DNA of 64,000 bases. Source: Eubacteriaceae bacterium (GTDB lineage: Bacteria; Bacillota; Clostridia; Lachnospirales; Lachnospiraceae). Shown here piece after piece: positions 45,996-55,405 of this stretch; the first letter of the stretch is position 1, and each line of letters opens with the position of its first letter. The translations under genes were made by a program, and so were the position numbers. Below the pieces are notes generated by a model. The model saw only the letters and a list, made by a program, of their open reading frames with translations, was not told the origin of the DNA and searched no databases. The DNA is taken from the NCBI GenBank assembly GCA_902362875.1, contig CABIYF010000001.1, positions 13,910 to 77,909 on the forward strand, given 5' to 3'.

Positions 45996-46649
45996 ATGGC
46001 AAACTCAGATAAGAATATTTCCTCAGCAGTTATCAAGCGCCTTCCAAGATATTTCCGATATCTTGGTGCATTAAAGGCAAGGAATATTACAAGAATATCT
46101 TCAAAAGAATTAAGTGAACAGATGATGGTAACAGCATCTCAGATTCGTCAGGATCTTAACAACTTCGGCGGATTTGGGCAGCAGGGATACGGATATAATG
46201 TAGATAATTTATATACAGAGATTGGCAAGATTTTAGGACTTGACAAGAGAAATGACATGATCATTGTAGGAGCAGGTAACCTTGGACAGGCACTTGCCAA
46301 CTATCAGTCTTTTAATGAAGACTATGGATACAAAGTTATGGCATTATTTGATGTCAATCCAAAACTGATCGGAATTTCTGTCCGTGGAGTGAAAGTTCTT
46401 GATACAGATGAACTTGAGAACTTTATTAAGACACACGGCATCAAGATCGCTGCACTGACGATACCGAAAGATCAGGCACCAGCGATCGCCAAGAAGATGG
46501 CAGAATGGGGAATCAAAGGATTCTGGAATTTTGCACCGATCGATCTTCACCTGCCGGATAATGTTACGGTAGAGAATGTCCATCTGGCAGAGAGTCTGAT
46601 GACATTAACATATAATGTTCACAACAGAGAAGAACAGGAACATGAATAA
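45996..46649 (+). CDS. rex: redox-sensing transcriptional repressor Rex
   Basis: A 217-aa NADH/NAD-responsive repressor of fermentation genes. The N-terminal winged helix (VIKRLPRYFRYLGALKARN, then SSKELSEQMMVTASQIRQDL) is followed by a Rossmann domain with IVGAGNLGQALANY and a C-terminal swapped helix. GGAGG precedes ATG 45996. It heads a plus-strand run with acpS, nnr, alr and mazF. Confidence 0.95.
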   Translation: MANSDKNISSAVIKRLPRYFRYLGALKARNITRISSKELSEQMMVTASQIRQDLNNFGGFGQQGYGYNVDNLYTEIGKILGLDKRNDMIIVGAGNLGQALANYQSFNEDYGYKVMALFDVNPKLIGISVRGVKVLDTDELENFIKTHGIKIAALTIPKDQAPAIAKKMAEWGIKGFWNFAPIDLHLPDNVTVENVHLAESLMTLTYNVHNREEQEHE

Positions 46650-46673
46650 TAGACACAACAGGTAATAGATGAG

Positions 46674-47036
46674 ATGATTGCTGGAATAGGAACAGATCTC
46701 GTAGAGATAGGCAGAGTAGAAGAGATGCTTCAAAGAGGAAGTCGTCTTACAAGAATTTTTACGACAACTGAATTAGCGTGTGCAAAAGACAATGCTGCGA
46801 CTTTAGCTGGCAATTTTGCTGTAAAAGAAGCCGTTTCCAAAGTATTTGGAACCGGCTTTTTCGGTATGGAACCATATGAGATCGAAGTATTAAGAGATAA
46901 GCTGGGGGCACCATATGTGAAATTATATGGGAATGCCAGACAACTTGCGAAGAATAAGAAGATCACAAAGATTCATGTATCGATCACCAATACAAAGGAA
47001 TTTGCACAGGCATTTGCGATAGGAGAATGCGTATGA
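46674..47036 (+). CDS. acpS: holo-[acyl-carrier-protein] synthase
   Basis: A 120-aa enzyme that adds phosphopantetheine to apo-ACP. Family signatures are GIGTDLVEIGRVEEM (magnesium Asp) and LAGNFAVKEAVSKVFGTG. It overlaps nnr by 4 bp (ATGA). The acpS-nnr-alr order is common in Firmicutes. Confidence 0.94.
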   Translation: MIAGIGTDLVEIGRVEEMLQRGSRLTRIFTTTELACAKDNAATLAGNFAVKEAVSKVFGTGFFGMEPYEIEVLRDKLGAPYVKLYGNARQLAKNKKITKIHVSITNTKEFAQAFAIGECV

Positions 47037-48508
47037 AATATGTATTAAAGAATCAGGAAATGCAGACGGTTGATTATGAAACGATCCATGGAATAGGAAT
47101 TCCTGGGCTTGTGTTGATGGAGAGAGCATCAAAAGCGGTTGCAGACTGTGCAGCACAGATGATCAATCATTCCAAGAGGATTCTGGTAATTTCAGGAATT
47201 GGCAATAATGGAGGAGATGCTCTTGCCTGCACAAGAATTTTGCTGGAACAGGACTATCAGGTAGATTATATGATCGTTGGCAATTTGGAAAAAGCTTCAG
47301 ACGATCTGAAATTACAGCTTCAAATTCTCAAAAATCTTGGATATTTTCCATTAGAGGATGCAAATTTTCATGAATATGATCTTTTGATCGAAGGGATTTT
47401 TGGAGTTGGGCTTTCCAGAGAAGTTGGCGGTGTTTACAAAGAAATGATTGAGCGTATCAATGCGTGTGGCAAACCTGTGATTGCGATCGATATTCCATCT
47501 GGAATCAGTGGGGATAGCGGAAAAGTTCTTGGATGTGCTGTTCATGCAGCAATAACGGTCACATTTGGCAGTTATAAAAGAGGCCATTTACTATATCCAG
47601 GACGTGAATACTGCGGGGATACCAAACTTGTATCCATTGGATTTCACAACCAGACGATCAAAAAATATGCAACGGGATACACATTGGAAGCAGATGATCA
47701 TTTAATGCCGGAAAGGAAAGCATATTCCAACAAGGGAACTTATGGAAAAGTTCTGATCATTGCTGGAAATGAAACAATGTCAGGAGCAGCATGTTTTGCA
47801 GCAGAAGCGGCACTTCGGATGGGAGCAGGTCTTGTAAAGGTGCTTTCAGATATACAGAATCGTCCAGTTTTACAGACAAAACTTCCAGAAATCTTATTTG
47901 GAGAACGAAAAGATTTAAAAGAATCCCTGAATTGGTGTGACTGCATCTTATTTGGACCGGGAGTCGGAGTCAGTGAAGAGACAAAAGAAATGCTGGAGAT
48001 GATTCTTGATAAAGGAACAAAACCATTAGTTATTGATGCAGATGGATTAAATACGATCAGCAGATATGATATGGAAATCAATTATCCACATGGATTGATC
48101 CTGACACCGCATCTGATGGAAGCGGCAAGACTGATGTCATGTGACATTGCGCAAATGAAAGAAGATTTATGCCAGAATGCATATGATCTAGCAGAAAAAT
48201 ATCATTGCATCGCAGTTTTAAAAGATGCAGCAACCATCGTTGCACAAGAAGGTGATTTGGTGTATATTAATCAAAGCGGAAATGATGGAATGGCAACCGG
48301 AGGAAGTGGAGATGTTCTTGCCGGAATGATCACAGGCCTTCTAGGAGGCGGATTATCTGTTCATGAGGCAGCAGTTCATGGAGTTTATCTTCACGGTCTT
48401 GCAGGAGATCATGCAAGACGTGATCTGGGTGCTTACAGCATGATCGCGTCAGATATTATCACTCATATAAAGGACGTTACAGGAGGAAGCTATGAATCAG
48501 TACTATAG
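47033..48508 (+). CDS. nnr: bifunctional NAD(P)H-hydrate epimerase/dehydratase
   Basis: A 491-aa repair enzyme. The N-terminal epimerase half (YjeF_N) has ISGIGNNGGDALACTRIL and AIDIPSGISGDSGKV. The C-terminal ADP-dependent dehydratase half has GTYGKVLIIAGNETMSGA and GNDGMATGGSGDVLAGMI. AGGAG at 47021 supports ATG 47033 over ATG 47027. It overlaps acpS and also alr, so the three are translationally linked. Confidence 0.95.
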   Translation: MKYVLKNQEMQTVDYETIHGIGIPGLVLMERASKAVADCAAQMINHSKRILVISGIGNNGGDALACTRILLEQDYQVDYMIVGNLEKASDDLKLQLQILKNLGYFPLEDANFHEYDLLIEGIFGVGLSREVGGVYKEMIERINACGKPVIAIDIPSGISGDSGKVLGCAVHAAITVTFGSYKRGHLLYPGREYCGDTKLVSIGFHNQTIKKYATGYTLEADDHLMPERKAYSNKGTYGKVLIIAGNETMSGAACFAAEAALRMGAGLVKVLSDIQNRPVLQTKLPEILFGERKDLKESLNWCDCILFGPGVGVSEETKEMLEMILDKGTKPLVIDADGLNTISRYDMEINYPHGLILTPHLMEAARLMSCDIAQMKEDLCQNAYDLAEKYHCIAVLKDAATIVAQEGDLVYINQSGNDGMATGGSGDVLAGMITGLLGGGLSVHEAAVHGVYLHGLAGDHARRDLGAYSMIASDIITHIKDVTGGSYESVL

Positions 48509-49655
48509 AGTGCATGCAGTCATTGATCTGGATGCAATCTGTCATAATATACAGGAAGTAAAACGTGTCGTTGGAGAAGGTGTCAAGGTAATGCCAGTCA
48601 TTAAGGCTGACGGATACGGACACGGAGCAGTTCCGATCGCAAAAGAATTAAATAAAATCGGGGTTGATGCATTTGCAGTTGCGATTCTTGAAGAAGGAAT
48701 CACACTTCGAAATAATGGAATCAAAAAGCCGATCCTGATTCTTGGATACACGTCAGAATATCAGTACAGCTCATTGATTCAGTATGAGATTGAGCCAACT
48801 GTATTTTGCTATGACATGGCAGAATCATTATCTAAAATTGCACAGGCACTTGGTAAAGTTGCCAAAATTCATATCAAACTTGATACAGGAATGAATCGCA
48901 TCGGATTTAAACCAACAAAAGAATCCGTGGAGATCGTAGAGAAGATTTCCAAATTACCAAATATCAAGATTGAAGGAATCTTTACTCATTTTGCATGTGC
49001 AGATGAGGCAGATAAGACATCTGCATATGAACAGGAACGTAAATATGACCAGTTTATCCAGTGGTTAGAAGAAAAAGATATTTATATTCCAATCAAACAT
49101 GTGTCAAACAGTGCATCTATTATTGATCTAGATGGATTTAGAAAAGACATGGTAAGATCAGGAATCATCACTTACGGATTATATCCATCGGAAGAAGTAT
49201 CAAAGGATGTATTAGATTTAAAACCTGCTATGGAATTAAAGACACATATTGTATACATTAAAGAAGTAGAAGCGGGAGAAGGAATTAGTTATAATCATAC
49301 TTATGTCACTGACAAGAAGACAAAGATCGCAACGATCCCGGTTGGATATGCAGATGGATATCCAAGAGCGCTTTCTTCGAAAGGAAGGGTTCTGATCCGT
49401 GGACAGTATGCTCCGATCATCGGAAGAATCTGTATGGATCAGTTTATGGTTGATGTCACAGATATTGAAGGCGTTTCTGTGATGGATGAAGTAACTTTAG
49501 TTGGACATGATGGCAATAAGATGTTAACCGTGGAAGAAGTTGCGAACCTTGCAGGATCATTTAATTATGAATTTGTCTGCGGAATCGGAAAAAGAGTTCC
49601 GCGTGTTTATATCCGCAATCAGGAGATAAAAGAAGCCGAAGATTATGAAAAATAG
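48492..49655 (+). CDS. alr: alanine racemase
   Basis: A 387-aa PLP enzyme that makes D-alanine for peptidoglycan. The PLP Lys lies in [16 protein letters not shown] (about residue 40). The catalytic Tyr region is [34 protein letters not shown] precedes ATG 48492 and the gene overlaps nnr by 17 bp. mazF follows 74 bp later. Confidence 0.96.
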   Translation: MNQYYRVHAVIDLDAICHNIQEVKRVVGEGVKVMPVIKADGYGHGAVPIAKELNKIGVDAFAVAILEEGITLRNNGIKKPILILGYTSEYQYSSLIQYEIEPTVFCYDMAESLSKIAQALGKVAKIHIKLDTGMNRIGFKPTKESVEIVEKISKLPNIKIEGIFTHFACADEADKTSAYEQERKYDQFIQWLEEKDIYIPIKHVSNSASIIDLDGFRKDMVRSGIITYGLYPSEEVSKDVLDLKPAMELKTHIVYIKEVEAGEGISYNHTYVTDKKTKIATIPVGYADGYPRALSSKGRVLIRGQYAPIIGRICMDQFMVDVTDIEGVSVMDEVTLVGHDGNKMLTVEEVANLAGSFNYEFVCGIGKRVPRVYIRNQEIKEAEDYEK

Positions 49656-49729
49656 GGAATTCTTTGAATACTTTTGAAAGAATTGTAAATACTCTTCATA
49701 CAATATTTAAAAAGAAATGGAGAGTGTTT

Positions 49730-50083
49730 ATGCTTATGGTAATTAAGCGAGGAGATATATTTTACGCAGATTTAAGGCCGGTTGTCGGTTCAGAACAAGG
49801 TGGTATCCGCCCAGTGATCGTTCTGCAAAATGATGCGGGCAATAAGTATAGTCCGACGATCATCTGTGCAGCGATCACGAGTAAGATGAACAAGGCAAAA
49901 TTGCCGACACATGTACCGATTGACTGTCACAGATGCGAATTAGAAAAAGATTCCGTGATCTTATTAGAACAGATTCGGACAATTGATAAAAGCCGTTTAA
50001 GAGAAAAAGTATGTCATTTAAATTGTACGTTCCTAAAACAGGTGGATCATGCATTAAAGATCAGTTTAAGCCTTGATACATAG
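49730..50083 (+). CDS. ndoA: MazF/PemK-family endoribonuclease toxin (NdoA-like)
   Basis: A 117-aa protein of the MazF/PemK fold: [53 protein letters not shown]. In Bacillus, alr is followed by an antitoxin gene (ndoAI) and then ndoA. Here the 74 bp between alr and this gene hold no antitoxin frame. TGGAGAG before ATG 49730 supports that start; ATG 49736 is also possible. It cleaves specific RNA sequences in related systems. Antitoxin control here is unexplained. Confidence 0.88.
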   Translation: MLMVIKRGDIFYADLRPVVGSEQGGIRPVIVLQNDAGNKYSPTIICAAITSKMNKAKLPTHVPIDCHRCELEKDSVILLEQIRTIDKSRLREKVCHLNCTFLKQVDHALKISLSLDT

Positions 50084-50099
50084 CAGGAACGGCACGATA

Positions 50100-50128
50100 T
50101 TGACCTTTTTTCTTAGAAATGATATATT
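50100..50128 (+). promoter_or_regulatory. promoter of the CBS-domain gene
   Basis: TTGACC (50100-50105), 17 bp, TATATT (50123-50128), 44 bp before the start codon. Confidence 0.55.
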
Positions 50129-50171
50129 TAATCTATATAGTCTTAATTTCTAGAAGATAAAGGAGAAAGAA

Positions 50172-51122
50172 ATGGAAGGATTTACTCCCTCGGTACTTGT
50201 GATGATCATTTTAGCAGTTATCGTTGGATTTGCGGCTGGATATTTTCTTATGAAACAAAGAGAGAAGATCAAAGAAGCAAAGAAGAAACTGCATACGTCA
50301 GAACAGGAATATGAAGAGGATGAAGACAATGAATATGAAGAAGAGATCATGAACATTGTCAACGAAGGACATGAACAAGGTGCGATCATGGAAGGGGAAG
50401 CCCGTATGATCACGAATATCTTTGAGTTTGGAGATAAAGATGTTACAGACGTTATGACTTCAAGAAAGAAGATTGATGCCATCGAGGTATCCATGTCCGT
50501 AGAGAAAGCATTAAATTACATGTTAGATGAGCCGTATTCAAGATATCCATTATATGAAGAAGACATTGATAACATCGTAGGAGTGCTTTATTTAAAAGAT
50601 GTGATCGACGCATATCTCAATCAGAAAGATGCAACGCTCTCTGATATTGCAAGAGAGCCGTTTTTTGTTCATCAGACGATGAACTTATCCGTATTATTTC
50701 AGGAGATGCAGACCAAGAAGATTCATATGGCGATCGTTATTGACGAGTACAGCCAGACAGAAGGAATTGTATCGATGGAAGATATGTTAGAGGTCATTGT
50801 AGGGAATATCTTAGACGAATATGATGTCGAAGACCGTAATATCACCAAGATCGGATGGGCAGATATTTATCTTGTCCGCGGAAGTACAAGACTTGAAGAA
50901 CTTGAGGATACATTAGGAATCGAATTTGAAGTTGAAGATATTGAGACACTGAATGGATTTTTAATTGATCAGCTGGGACATTTACCAGAAGACAATGAAG
51001 AAATAGAAATTATCTACCAAGGATATTCCTTTAAATCTGTCGATATCCATGACAACATGATAAGACAGGTGAAGGTAGAAAAAAGGAAAAGGAAGGAAGA
51101 AGAAGATGTCAGGACACAGTAA
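50172..51122 (+). CDS. CBS-domain protein of the CorC/TlyC (hemolysin-like) family
   Basis: A 316-aa protein with one N-terminal membrane helix ([19 protein letters not shown]) in place of the multi-helix DUF21 domain of full-length CNNM/YhdP-type proteins. An acidic linker follows, then paired CBS domains ([56 protein letters not shown]) and a CorC_HlyC C-terminal domain ([18 protein letters not shown]). Probably involved in divalent ion handling. AAAGGAG precedes the start. YebC overlaps its end by 17 bp. Confidence 0.85.
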   Translation: MEGFTPSVLVMIILAVIVGFAAGYFLMKQREKIKEAKKKLHTSEQEYEEDEDNEYEEEIMNIVNEGHEQGAIMEGEARMITNIFEFGDKDVTDVMTSRKKIDAIEVSMSVEKALNYMLDEPYSRYPLYEEDIDNIVGVLYLKDVIDAYLNQKDATLSDIAREPFFVHQTMNLSVLFQEMQTKKIHMAIVIDEYSQTEGIVSMEDMLEVIVGNILDEYDVEDRNITKIGWADIYLVRGSTRLEELEDTLGIEFEVEDIETLNGFLIDQLGHLPEDNEEIEIIYQGYSFKSVDIHDNMIRQVKVEKRKRKEEEDVRTQ

Positions 51123-51834
51123 ATTTGCGAACATCAAACACAAAAAAGAAAAAAATGATGCGAAAAAAGGAAAGATTTTCACAGTCATTGGAAGAGAAAT
51201 TGCAGTAGCAGTTAAAGAAGGTGGACCAGATCCAGATAACAACAGCAGATTACGAGATGTCATTGCAAAAGCAAAAGCAAACAACATGCCAAATGACACG
51301 ATCGAACGTGGTATCAAAAAAGCTGCCGGAGATGCAGATTCTGTCAATTACGAACAGATTACATATGAAGGATATGGACCAAGCGGAGTTGCTATTATCG
51401 TAGATACATTAACAGACAACAAAAACCGTACAGCATCTAACGTAAGAAATGCTTTCACAAAAGGAAATGGTAACGTAGGAACACCAGGATGTGTATCTTA
51501 CATGTTCGAGAAAAAAGGACAGATCATCATCTCCAAAGAAGAATGTGAAATGGATGCAGACGACCTTATGATGATGGCACTTGATGCCGGAGCAGAAGAC
51601 TTCAACGAAGAAGATGACAGCTTTGAAGTATTAACAACACCAGAAGACTTCAGTGCAGTCAGAGAAGCCTTGGAGAAAGAAGAAGTTCCTATGGCAGATG
51701 CCAGTGTCACAATGATTCCTGGTACTATGGTTGAACTTACAAGTGAAGAAGATATTAAGAATATTCAGAAAACATTAGATCTTTTAGATGAAGATGATGA
51801 TGTTCAGGAAGTTTATACAAACTGGGATGAATAA
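51106..51834 (+). CDS. YebC/PmpR family transcription/translation regulator
   Basis: A 242-aa protein with [40 protein letters not shown] and [17 protein letters not shown], the conserved YebC/TACO1 core. Members aid translation of polyproline stretches or bind promoters. GGAAGAAGAAG lies before the ATG, inside the end of the CBS-domain gene. A terminator shared with metY follows. Confidence 0.92.
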   Translation: MSGHSKFANIKHKKEKNDAKKGKIFTVIGREIAVAVKEGGPDPDNNSRLRDVIAKAKANNMPNDTIERGIKKAAGDADSVNYEQITYEGYGPSGVAIIVDTLTDNKNRTASNVRNAFTKGNGNVGTPGCVSYMFEKKGQIIISKEECEMDADDLMMMALDAGAEDFNEEDDSFEVLTTPEDFSAVREALEKEEVPMADASVTMIPGTMVELTSEEDIKNIQKTLDLLDEDDDVQEVYTNWDE

Positions 51835-51866
51835 TCTGTTATAGATCTTATATGATGTAAAATAAT

Positions 51867-51927
51867 AAGAACCTTAACTCATGTGTCACGCAGAAGTGAC
51901 AAATATTGTGGGTTAAGGTTCTTTTTT
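51867..51927. terminator. terminator between convergent yebC and metY genes
   Basis: AAGAACCTTAAC (51867-51878) pairs with GTTAAGGTTCTT (51912-51923), with an inner stem TGTCAC/GTGACA, and a T run on the plus strand. The A run at the left end would serve the opposite strand. Confidence 0.85.
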
Positions 51928-51944
51928 GTTATATTTATATTTAA

Positions 51945-53228
51945 TTATGCATTTTCAAGTGCATTGCTAAGATCGTTGATAATATCTTTTGAGCTCTCAA
52001 TTCCAACAGATAAACGAATCATTCCAGGAGAAACTCCAGCTTCTCTTAACTGCTCGTCATTCATCTGGCGATGTGTATGGCTTGCAGGATGAAGTACCAT
52101 TGTTTTAGAAGCAGCAACATGCGTTGCAATATTTGCTAATTTCAAACTATCCATAAAACGCACTGCAGCATCACGTCCACCAGTCAGTTCAAAGGAAATA
52201 ACACCACAAGTTCTTCCATCATCCATATATTTCTGAGCCAGATCATGATATTTATCACCAGGAAGTCCAGCGTAAATAACACGAGAGACTTTTTCATGAG
52301 CATTTAAAAATTCAGCAACTTTCTGTGCATTTTCACAATGGCGTTCCACGCGCAGAGGAAGTGTTTCCAGTCCAAGATTTAACAAGAAACAGTTTTCAGG
52401 GGATGGAATGGAACCAAGATCACGCATCAGCTGTGTGGTAGCTTTTGTGATATAAGCCTTCTTTCCAAACTGTTTTGTGTAAACAACGCCATGGTAAGAT
52501 TCATCAGGTTCAGTGAGGCCATGATATTTATGTCCATAAGCCTCCCAGTCAAAGTTTCCGCTGTCAATGATCGCTCCACCAACTTGAACAGCATGTCCAT
52601 CCATATATTTTGTTGTTGAATGTGTGACGATGTCAGCACCCCATTCAAAAGGACGACAGTTGATCGGTGTTGCAAAAGTATTGTCAACGATCAATGGAAC
52701 TTCATGTTCATGGGCAACCTTTGCAAATTTCTCAATATCAAGAATGACAAGTGCAGGGTTTGCAATTGTCTCTGCAAATAAAACTTTGGTATTAGGTTTG
52801 AATGCAGCGGCAATTTCTTCGGCACTTGCATCAGTATCAACGAATGTACAGTCAATTCCAAGTTTCTTCAATGTAACACCCAGAAGGTTAAATGTTCCAC
52901 CATAGATTGTAGAAGCTGCAACAACATGATCTCCAGCCTCACAGATATTAAAGATCGCATAGAAGTTCGCAGCCTGTCCAGAAGAAGTAAGAAGTCCTGC
53001 AACTCCTCCCTCAAGATCGGCAATCTTGGCAGCGACTGCATCGTTAGTAGGATTTTGCAGGCGTGTATAGAAATATCCTTCTGCTTTCAGATCAAATAAT
53101 TGTCCCATTTCATCAGTGGTGTCGTATTTAAAAGTTGTACTCTGGTAAATAGGAAGTGCACATGGTTCTCCTTTCTTAGGAGTGTAACCGGAGTGAAGAC
53201 ATTTTGTCTCCAGATTGTAATGACTCAT
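51945..53228 (-). CDS. metY: O-acetylhomoserine sulfhydrylase (MetY-type)
   Basis: A 427-aa PLP enzyme that makes homocysteine from O-acetylhomoserine and sulfide. It begins with the usual ETKCLHSGYTPKKGEP and has SSGQAANFYAIFNI, the PLP lysine in VTHSTTKYMDGHA, and ASKTMVLHPASHTHRQM. GAAAGGAATT precedes the start. It is a single gene; no S-box riboswitch is seen in its 286-bp upstream region. Confidence 0.92.
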   Translation of the reverse strand: MSHYNLETKCLHSGYTPKKGEPCALPIYQSTTFKYDTTDEMGQLFDLKAEGYFYTRLQNPTNDAVAAKIADLEGGVAGLLTSSGQAANFYAIFNICEAGDHVVAASTIYGGTFNLLGVTLKKLGIDCTFVDTDASAEEIAAAFKPNTKVLFAETIANPALVILDIEKFAKVAHEHEVPLIVDNTFATPINCRPFEWGADIVTHSTTKYMDGHAVQVGGAIIDSGNFDWEAYGHKYHGLTEPDESYHGVVYTKQFGKKAYITKATTQLMRDLGSIPSPENCFLLNLGLETLPLRVERHCENAQKVAEFLNAHEKVSRVIYAGLPGDKYHDLAQKYMDDGRTCGVISFELTGGRDAAVRFMDSLKLANIATHVAASKTMVLHPASHTHRQMNDEQLREAGVSPGMIRLSVGIESSKDIINDLSNALENA

Positions 53229-53449
53229 AATTATAATTCCTTTCTATAATAAAATACATACAAAATTATACCCTAAAATCCTAAGGACAACAAGGGAAAT
53301 AGAATTCAGATAATTCATAGAATTAACTAAAAAAAAAGAAAATTCAAGATTTTTTACACAAAAGAAAAACAACTTGACAAAAAAGTTATTTTTATCACAC
53401 AAACCAACAAAAACATTGAAAAACTTAACGAAGTTCTTAAGATAATTTG

Positions 53450-53478
53450 TTGTTTTATTTTTAACGATGTGCTAAAAT
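53450..53478 (+). promoter_or_regulatory. promoter of the Fe-S scaffold/GGGtGRT operon
   Basis: TTGTTT (53450-53455), 17 bp, TAAAAT (53473-53478), 36 bp before the start codon. The rest of the 286-bp interval back to metY is AT-rich with an extra TTGACA at 53374 but no gene. Confidence 0.6.
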
Positions 53479-53514
53479 AAGAGTGTTATTTTTAATACTG
53501 AAAGGAGTTTCAAC

Positions 53515-54207
53515 ATGATTTATTCACATGAAGTAGAACAAATGTGTACAGTAGCTCAGGGTGTAAACCATGGAGCTGCCCCAATTCCTGAAGAAGCAAA
53601 ATGGGTAAAAGCGAAAGATGTAACAGACATCTCAGGATTAACACATGGTATTGGTTGGTGTGCACCTCAGCAGGGAGGATGCAAATTAACTCTTAACGTT
53701 AAAGAAGGTATCATCCAGGAAGCATTAGTAGAAACAATCGGATGTTCAGGAATGACACATTCAGCTGCTATGGCATCTGAAATCTTACCAGGAAGAACAA
53801 TTTTAGAAGCATTAAATACAGACTTAGTTTGTGATGCTATCAATACAGCAATGAGAGAATTATTCTTACAGATCGTATACGGAAGAACTCAGAGTGCATT
53901 TTCTGAAGAAGGACTTCCAATCGGTGCTGGTCTTGAAGACTTAGGAAAAGGATTAAGATCTCAGGTTGGTACAATGTACGGAACACTTAAGAAAGGTCCT
54001 CGTTACCTTGAAATGGCTGAAGGATACGTTACAGGTATTGCTCTTGACGCTGACGATGAAATCATTGGATACCAGTTTGTTAACTTTGGTAGAATGATGG
54101 ACTTCATCAAAGCTGGAGACGATGCTCAGACAGCACTTGACAAGGCCAAAGGTCAGTACGGACGCGTTGATGACGCTGTTAAGATTATTGACCCAAGAAA
54201 GGAATAG
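53515..54207 (+). CDS. iron-sulfur cluster assembly scaffold-like protein
   Basis: A 230-aa cytoplasmic protein. Cys residues in GIGWCAPQQGGCKLTLNV and ETIGCSGMTHSAAM are placed like the NifU/IscU N-terminal fold, and the annotation used for close homologues is iron-sulfur scaffold. DLGKGLRSQVGTMYG and the acidic strand ITGIALDADDEIIGY-like tail are conserved in this group. AAAGGAG precedes the start, and the GGGtGRT gene follows 13 bp later. This pairing is widely conserved in Clostridia, yet its function is not established. Confidence 0.8.
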   Translation: MIYSHEVEQMCTVAQGVNHGAAPIPEEAKWVKAKDVTDISGLTHGIGWCAPQQGGCKLTLNVKEGIIQEALVETIGCSGMTHSAAMASEILPGRTILEALNTDLVCDAINTAMRELFLQIVYGRTQSAFSEEGLPIGAGLEDLGKGLRSQVGTMYGTLKKGPRYLEMAEGYVTGIALDADDEIIGYQFVNFGRMMDFIKAGDDAQTALDKAKGQYGRVDDAVKIIDPRKE

Positions 54208-54220
54208 GAGGTAGCGAATA

Positions 54221-55231
54221 ATGGCTTTATTTGAATCATATGAAAGAAGAGAAAAACAGATTCTTGCTGTTTTAAAAGAGTATGGAATCAATTCTATCGA
54301 AGAAGCTGGTGAAATCACAAAAGCTGCTGGATTAGATGTTTATGCTCAGGTTGAAGGAATTCAGCCAATCTGTTTCGAAAATGCAAAATGGGCTTACACA
54401 GTAGGTGCTGCTATCGCAATCAAAAAAGGTTGCAAGAGAGCTGCAGACGCTGCTGCTGCTATCGGTGAGGGTCTTCAGGCATTCTGTATTCCTGGATCTG
54501 TAGCTGACCAGCGTAAAGTAGGTCTTGGACATGGTAACTTAGGAAAGATGCTTCTTGAAGAAGAAACAGAATGTTTCGCATTCTTAGCAGGTCACGAATC
54601 TTTCGCAGCTGCTGAAGGAGCTATCGGAATCGCTGAAAAAGCTAACAAAGTTCGTCAGAAACCTTTAAGAGTTATCTTAAACGGATTAGGAAAAGACGCT
54701 GCACAGATCATTTCCAGAATTAACGGATTTACATATGTTGAAACTGAAATGGATTACTACACAGGTGAAGTTAAAGAAGTATTCAGAAAATCTTACTCTG
54801 AAGGATTAAGAGCTAAGGTTAACTGCTACGGTGCTAACGATGTAACAGAAGGTGTTGCAATCATGCATAAAGAAGGTGTAGACGTATCTATCACAGGTAA
54901 CTCTACAAACCCAACTCGTTTCCAGCACCCAGTTGCAGGTACATACAAAAAAGAATGTATCGAACAGGGTAAAAAATACTTCTCTGTAGCTTCTGGTGGT
55001 GGTACAGGACGTACATTACATCCAGATAACATGGCTGCAGGACCAGCTTCTTACGGAATGACAGATACTATGGGACGTATGCATAGTGATGCTCAGTTCG
55101 CAGGATCTTCTTCAGTACCAGCCCATGTAGAAATGATGGGATTAATCGGTATGGGTAACAACCCAATGGTTGGGGCTACAGTAGCAGTAGCTGTATCTAT
55201 TGAGGAAGCTGCTAAAGCAGGTAAATTCTAG
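54221..55231 (+). CDS. GGGtGRT protein
   Basis: A 336-aa cytoplasmic protein named after its signature, here ASGGGTGRTLHPDNMAAGP. Other conserved segments are LDVYAQVEGIQPICFENAKW, GLGHGNLGKMLLEEETECFA and SSSVPAHVEMMGLIGMGNNP. No known catalytic motif is seen. GGAGG precedes ATG 54221. It is co-transcribed with the scaffold-like protein and is probably a partner in an iron-sulfur or redox process; that role is inferred from linkage. A 7-bp hairpin (ACCGCTT/AAGCGGT, 55235-55275) follows. Confidence 0.88.
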   Translation: MALFESYERREKQILAVLKEYGINSIEEAGEITKAAGLDVYAQVEGIQPICFENAKWAYTVGAAIAIKKGCKRAADAAAAIGEGLQAFCIPGSVADQRKVGLGHGNLGKMLLEEETECFAFLAGHESFAAAEGAIGIAEKANKVRQKPLRVILNGLGKDAAQIISRINGFTYVETEMDYYTGEVKEVFRKSYSEGLRAKVNCYGANDVTEGVAIMHKEGVDVSITGNSTNPTRFQHPVAGTYKKECIEQGKKYFSVASGGGTGRTLHPDNMAAGPASYGMTDTMGRMHSDAQFAGSSSVPAHVEMMGLIGMGNNPMVGATVAVAVSIEEAAKAGKF

Positions 55232-55297
55232 GAAACCGCTTAAATACGTGGTTTTTGAACGGAGTTAAAAGCGGTAAGAAGTAGTGAAAAGTGGACG

Positions 55298-55328
55298 ATT
55301 CGTACATTATTCATACATTATTCGTACA
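55298..55328. repeat. three tandem 11-bp repeats beside the integrase gene
   Basis: ATTC(G/A)TACA occurs at 55298-55306, 55309-55317 and 55320-55328, exactly 11 bp apart. Tandem sites spaced one helical turn apart next to an integrase gene are typical of integrase arm sites, so this is probably part of the attachment region. The bacterial/phage junction itself cannot be placed without the other end. Confidence 0.6.
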
Positions 55329-55346
55329 CACGACTCCTACATCAGA

Positions 55347-55397
55347 ATAACAAAAAACAGAGCCGAGATGGTAAGTCTTGACTCTGTTTTTTGTTAT
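55347..55397 (-). terminator. terminator of the integrase gene
   Basis: A perfect 16-bp stem, with arms 55347-55362 and 55382-55397 around a 19-base loop. T runs occur in the arms on either strand. It lies 9 bp beyond the integrase stop. Confidence 0.75.
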
Positions 55398-55405
55398 GTA
55401 ATATT

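Noticed and set aside
51867..51927. The long hairpin between yebC and metY as a riboswitch
   Set aside because: It lies at the 3' ends of two convergent genes, so it is a terminator.
53229..53514. An S-adenosylmethionine (S-box) riboswitch before metY
   Set aside because: No S-box core sequence or terminator is seen on the minus strand upstream of metY.
55232..55405. A tRNA gene as the integration site
   Set aside because: No tRNA-like cloverleaf or TTC-loop sequence is visible; the site appears intergenic.
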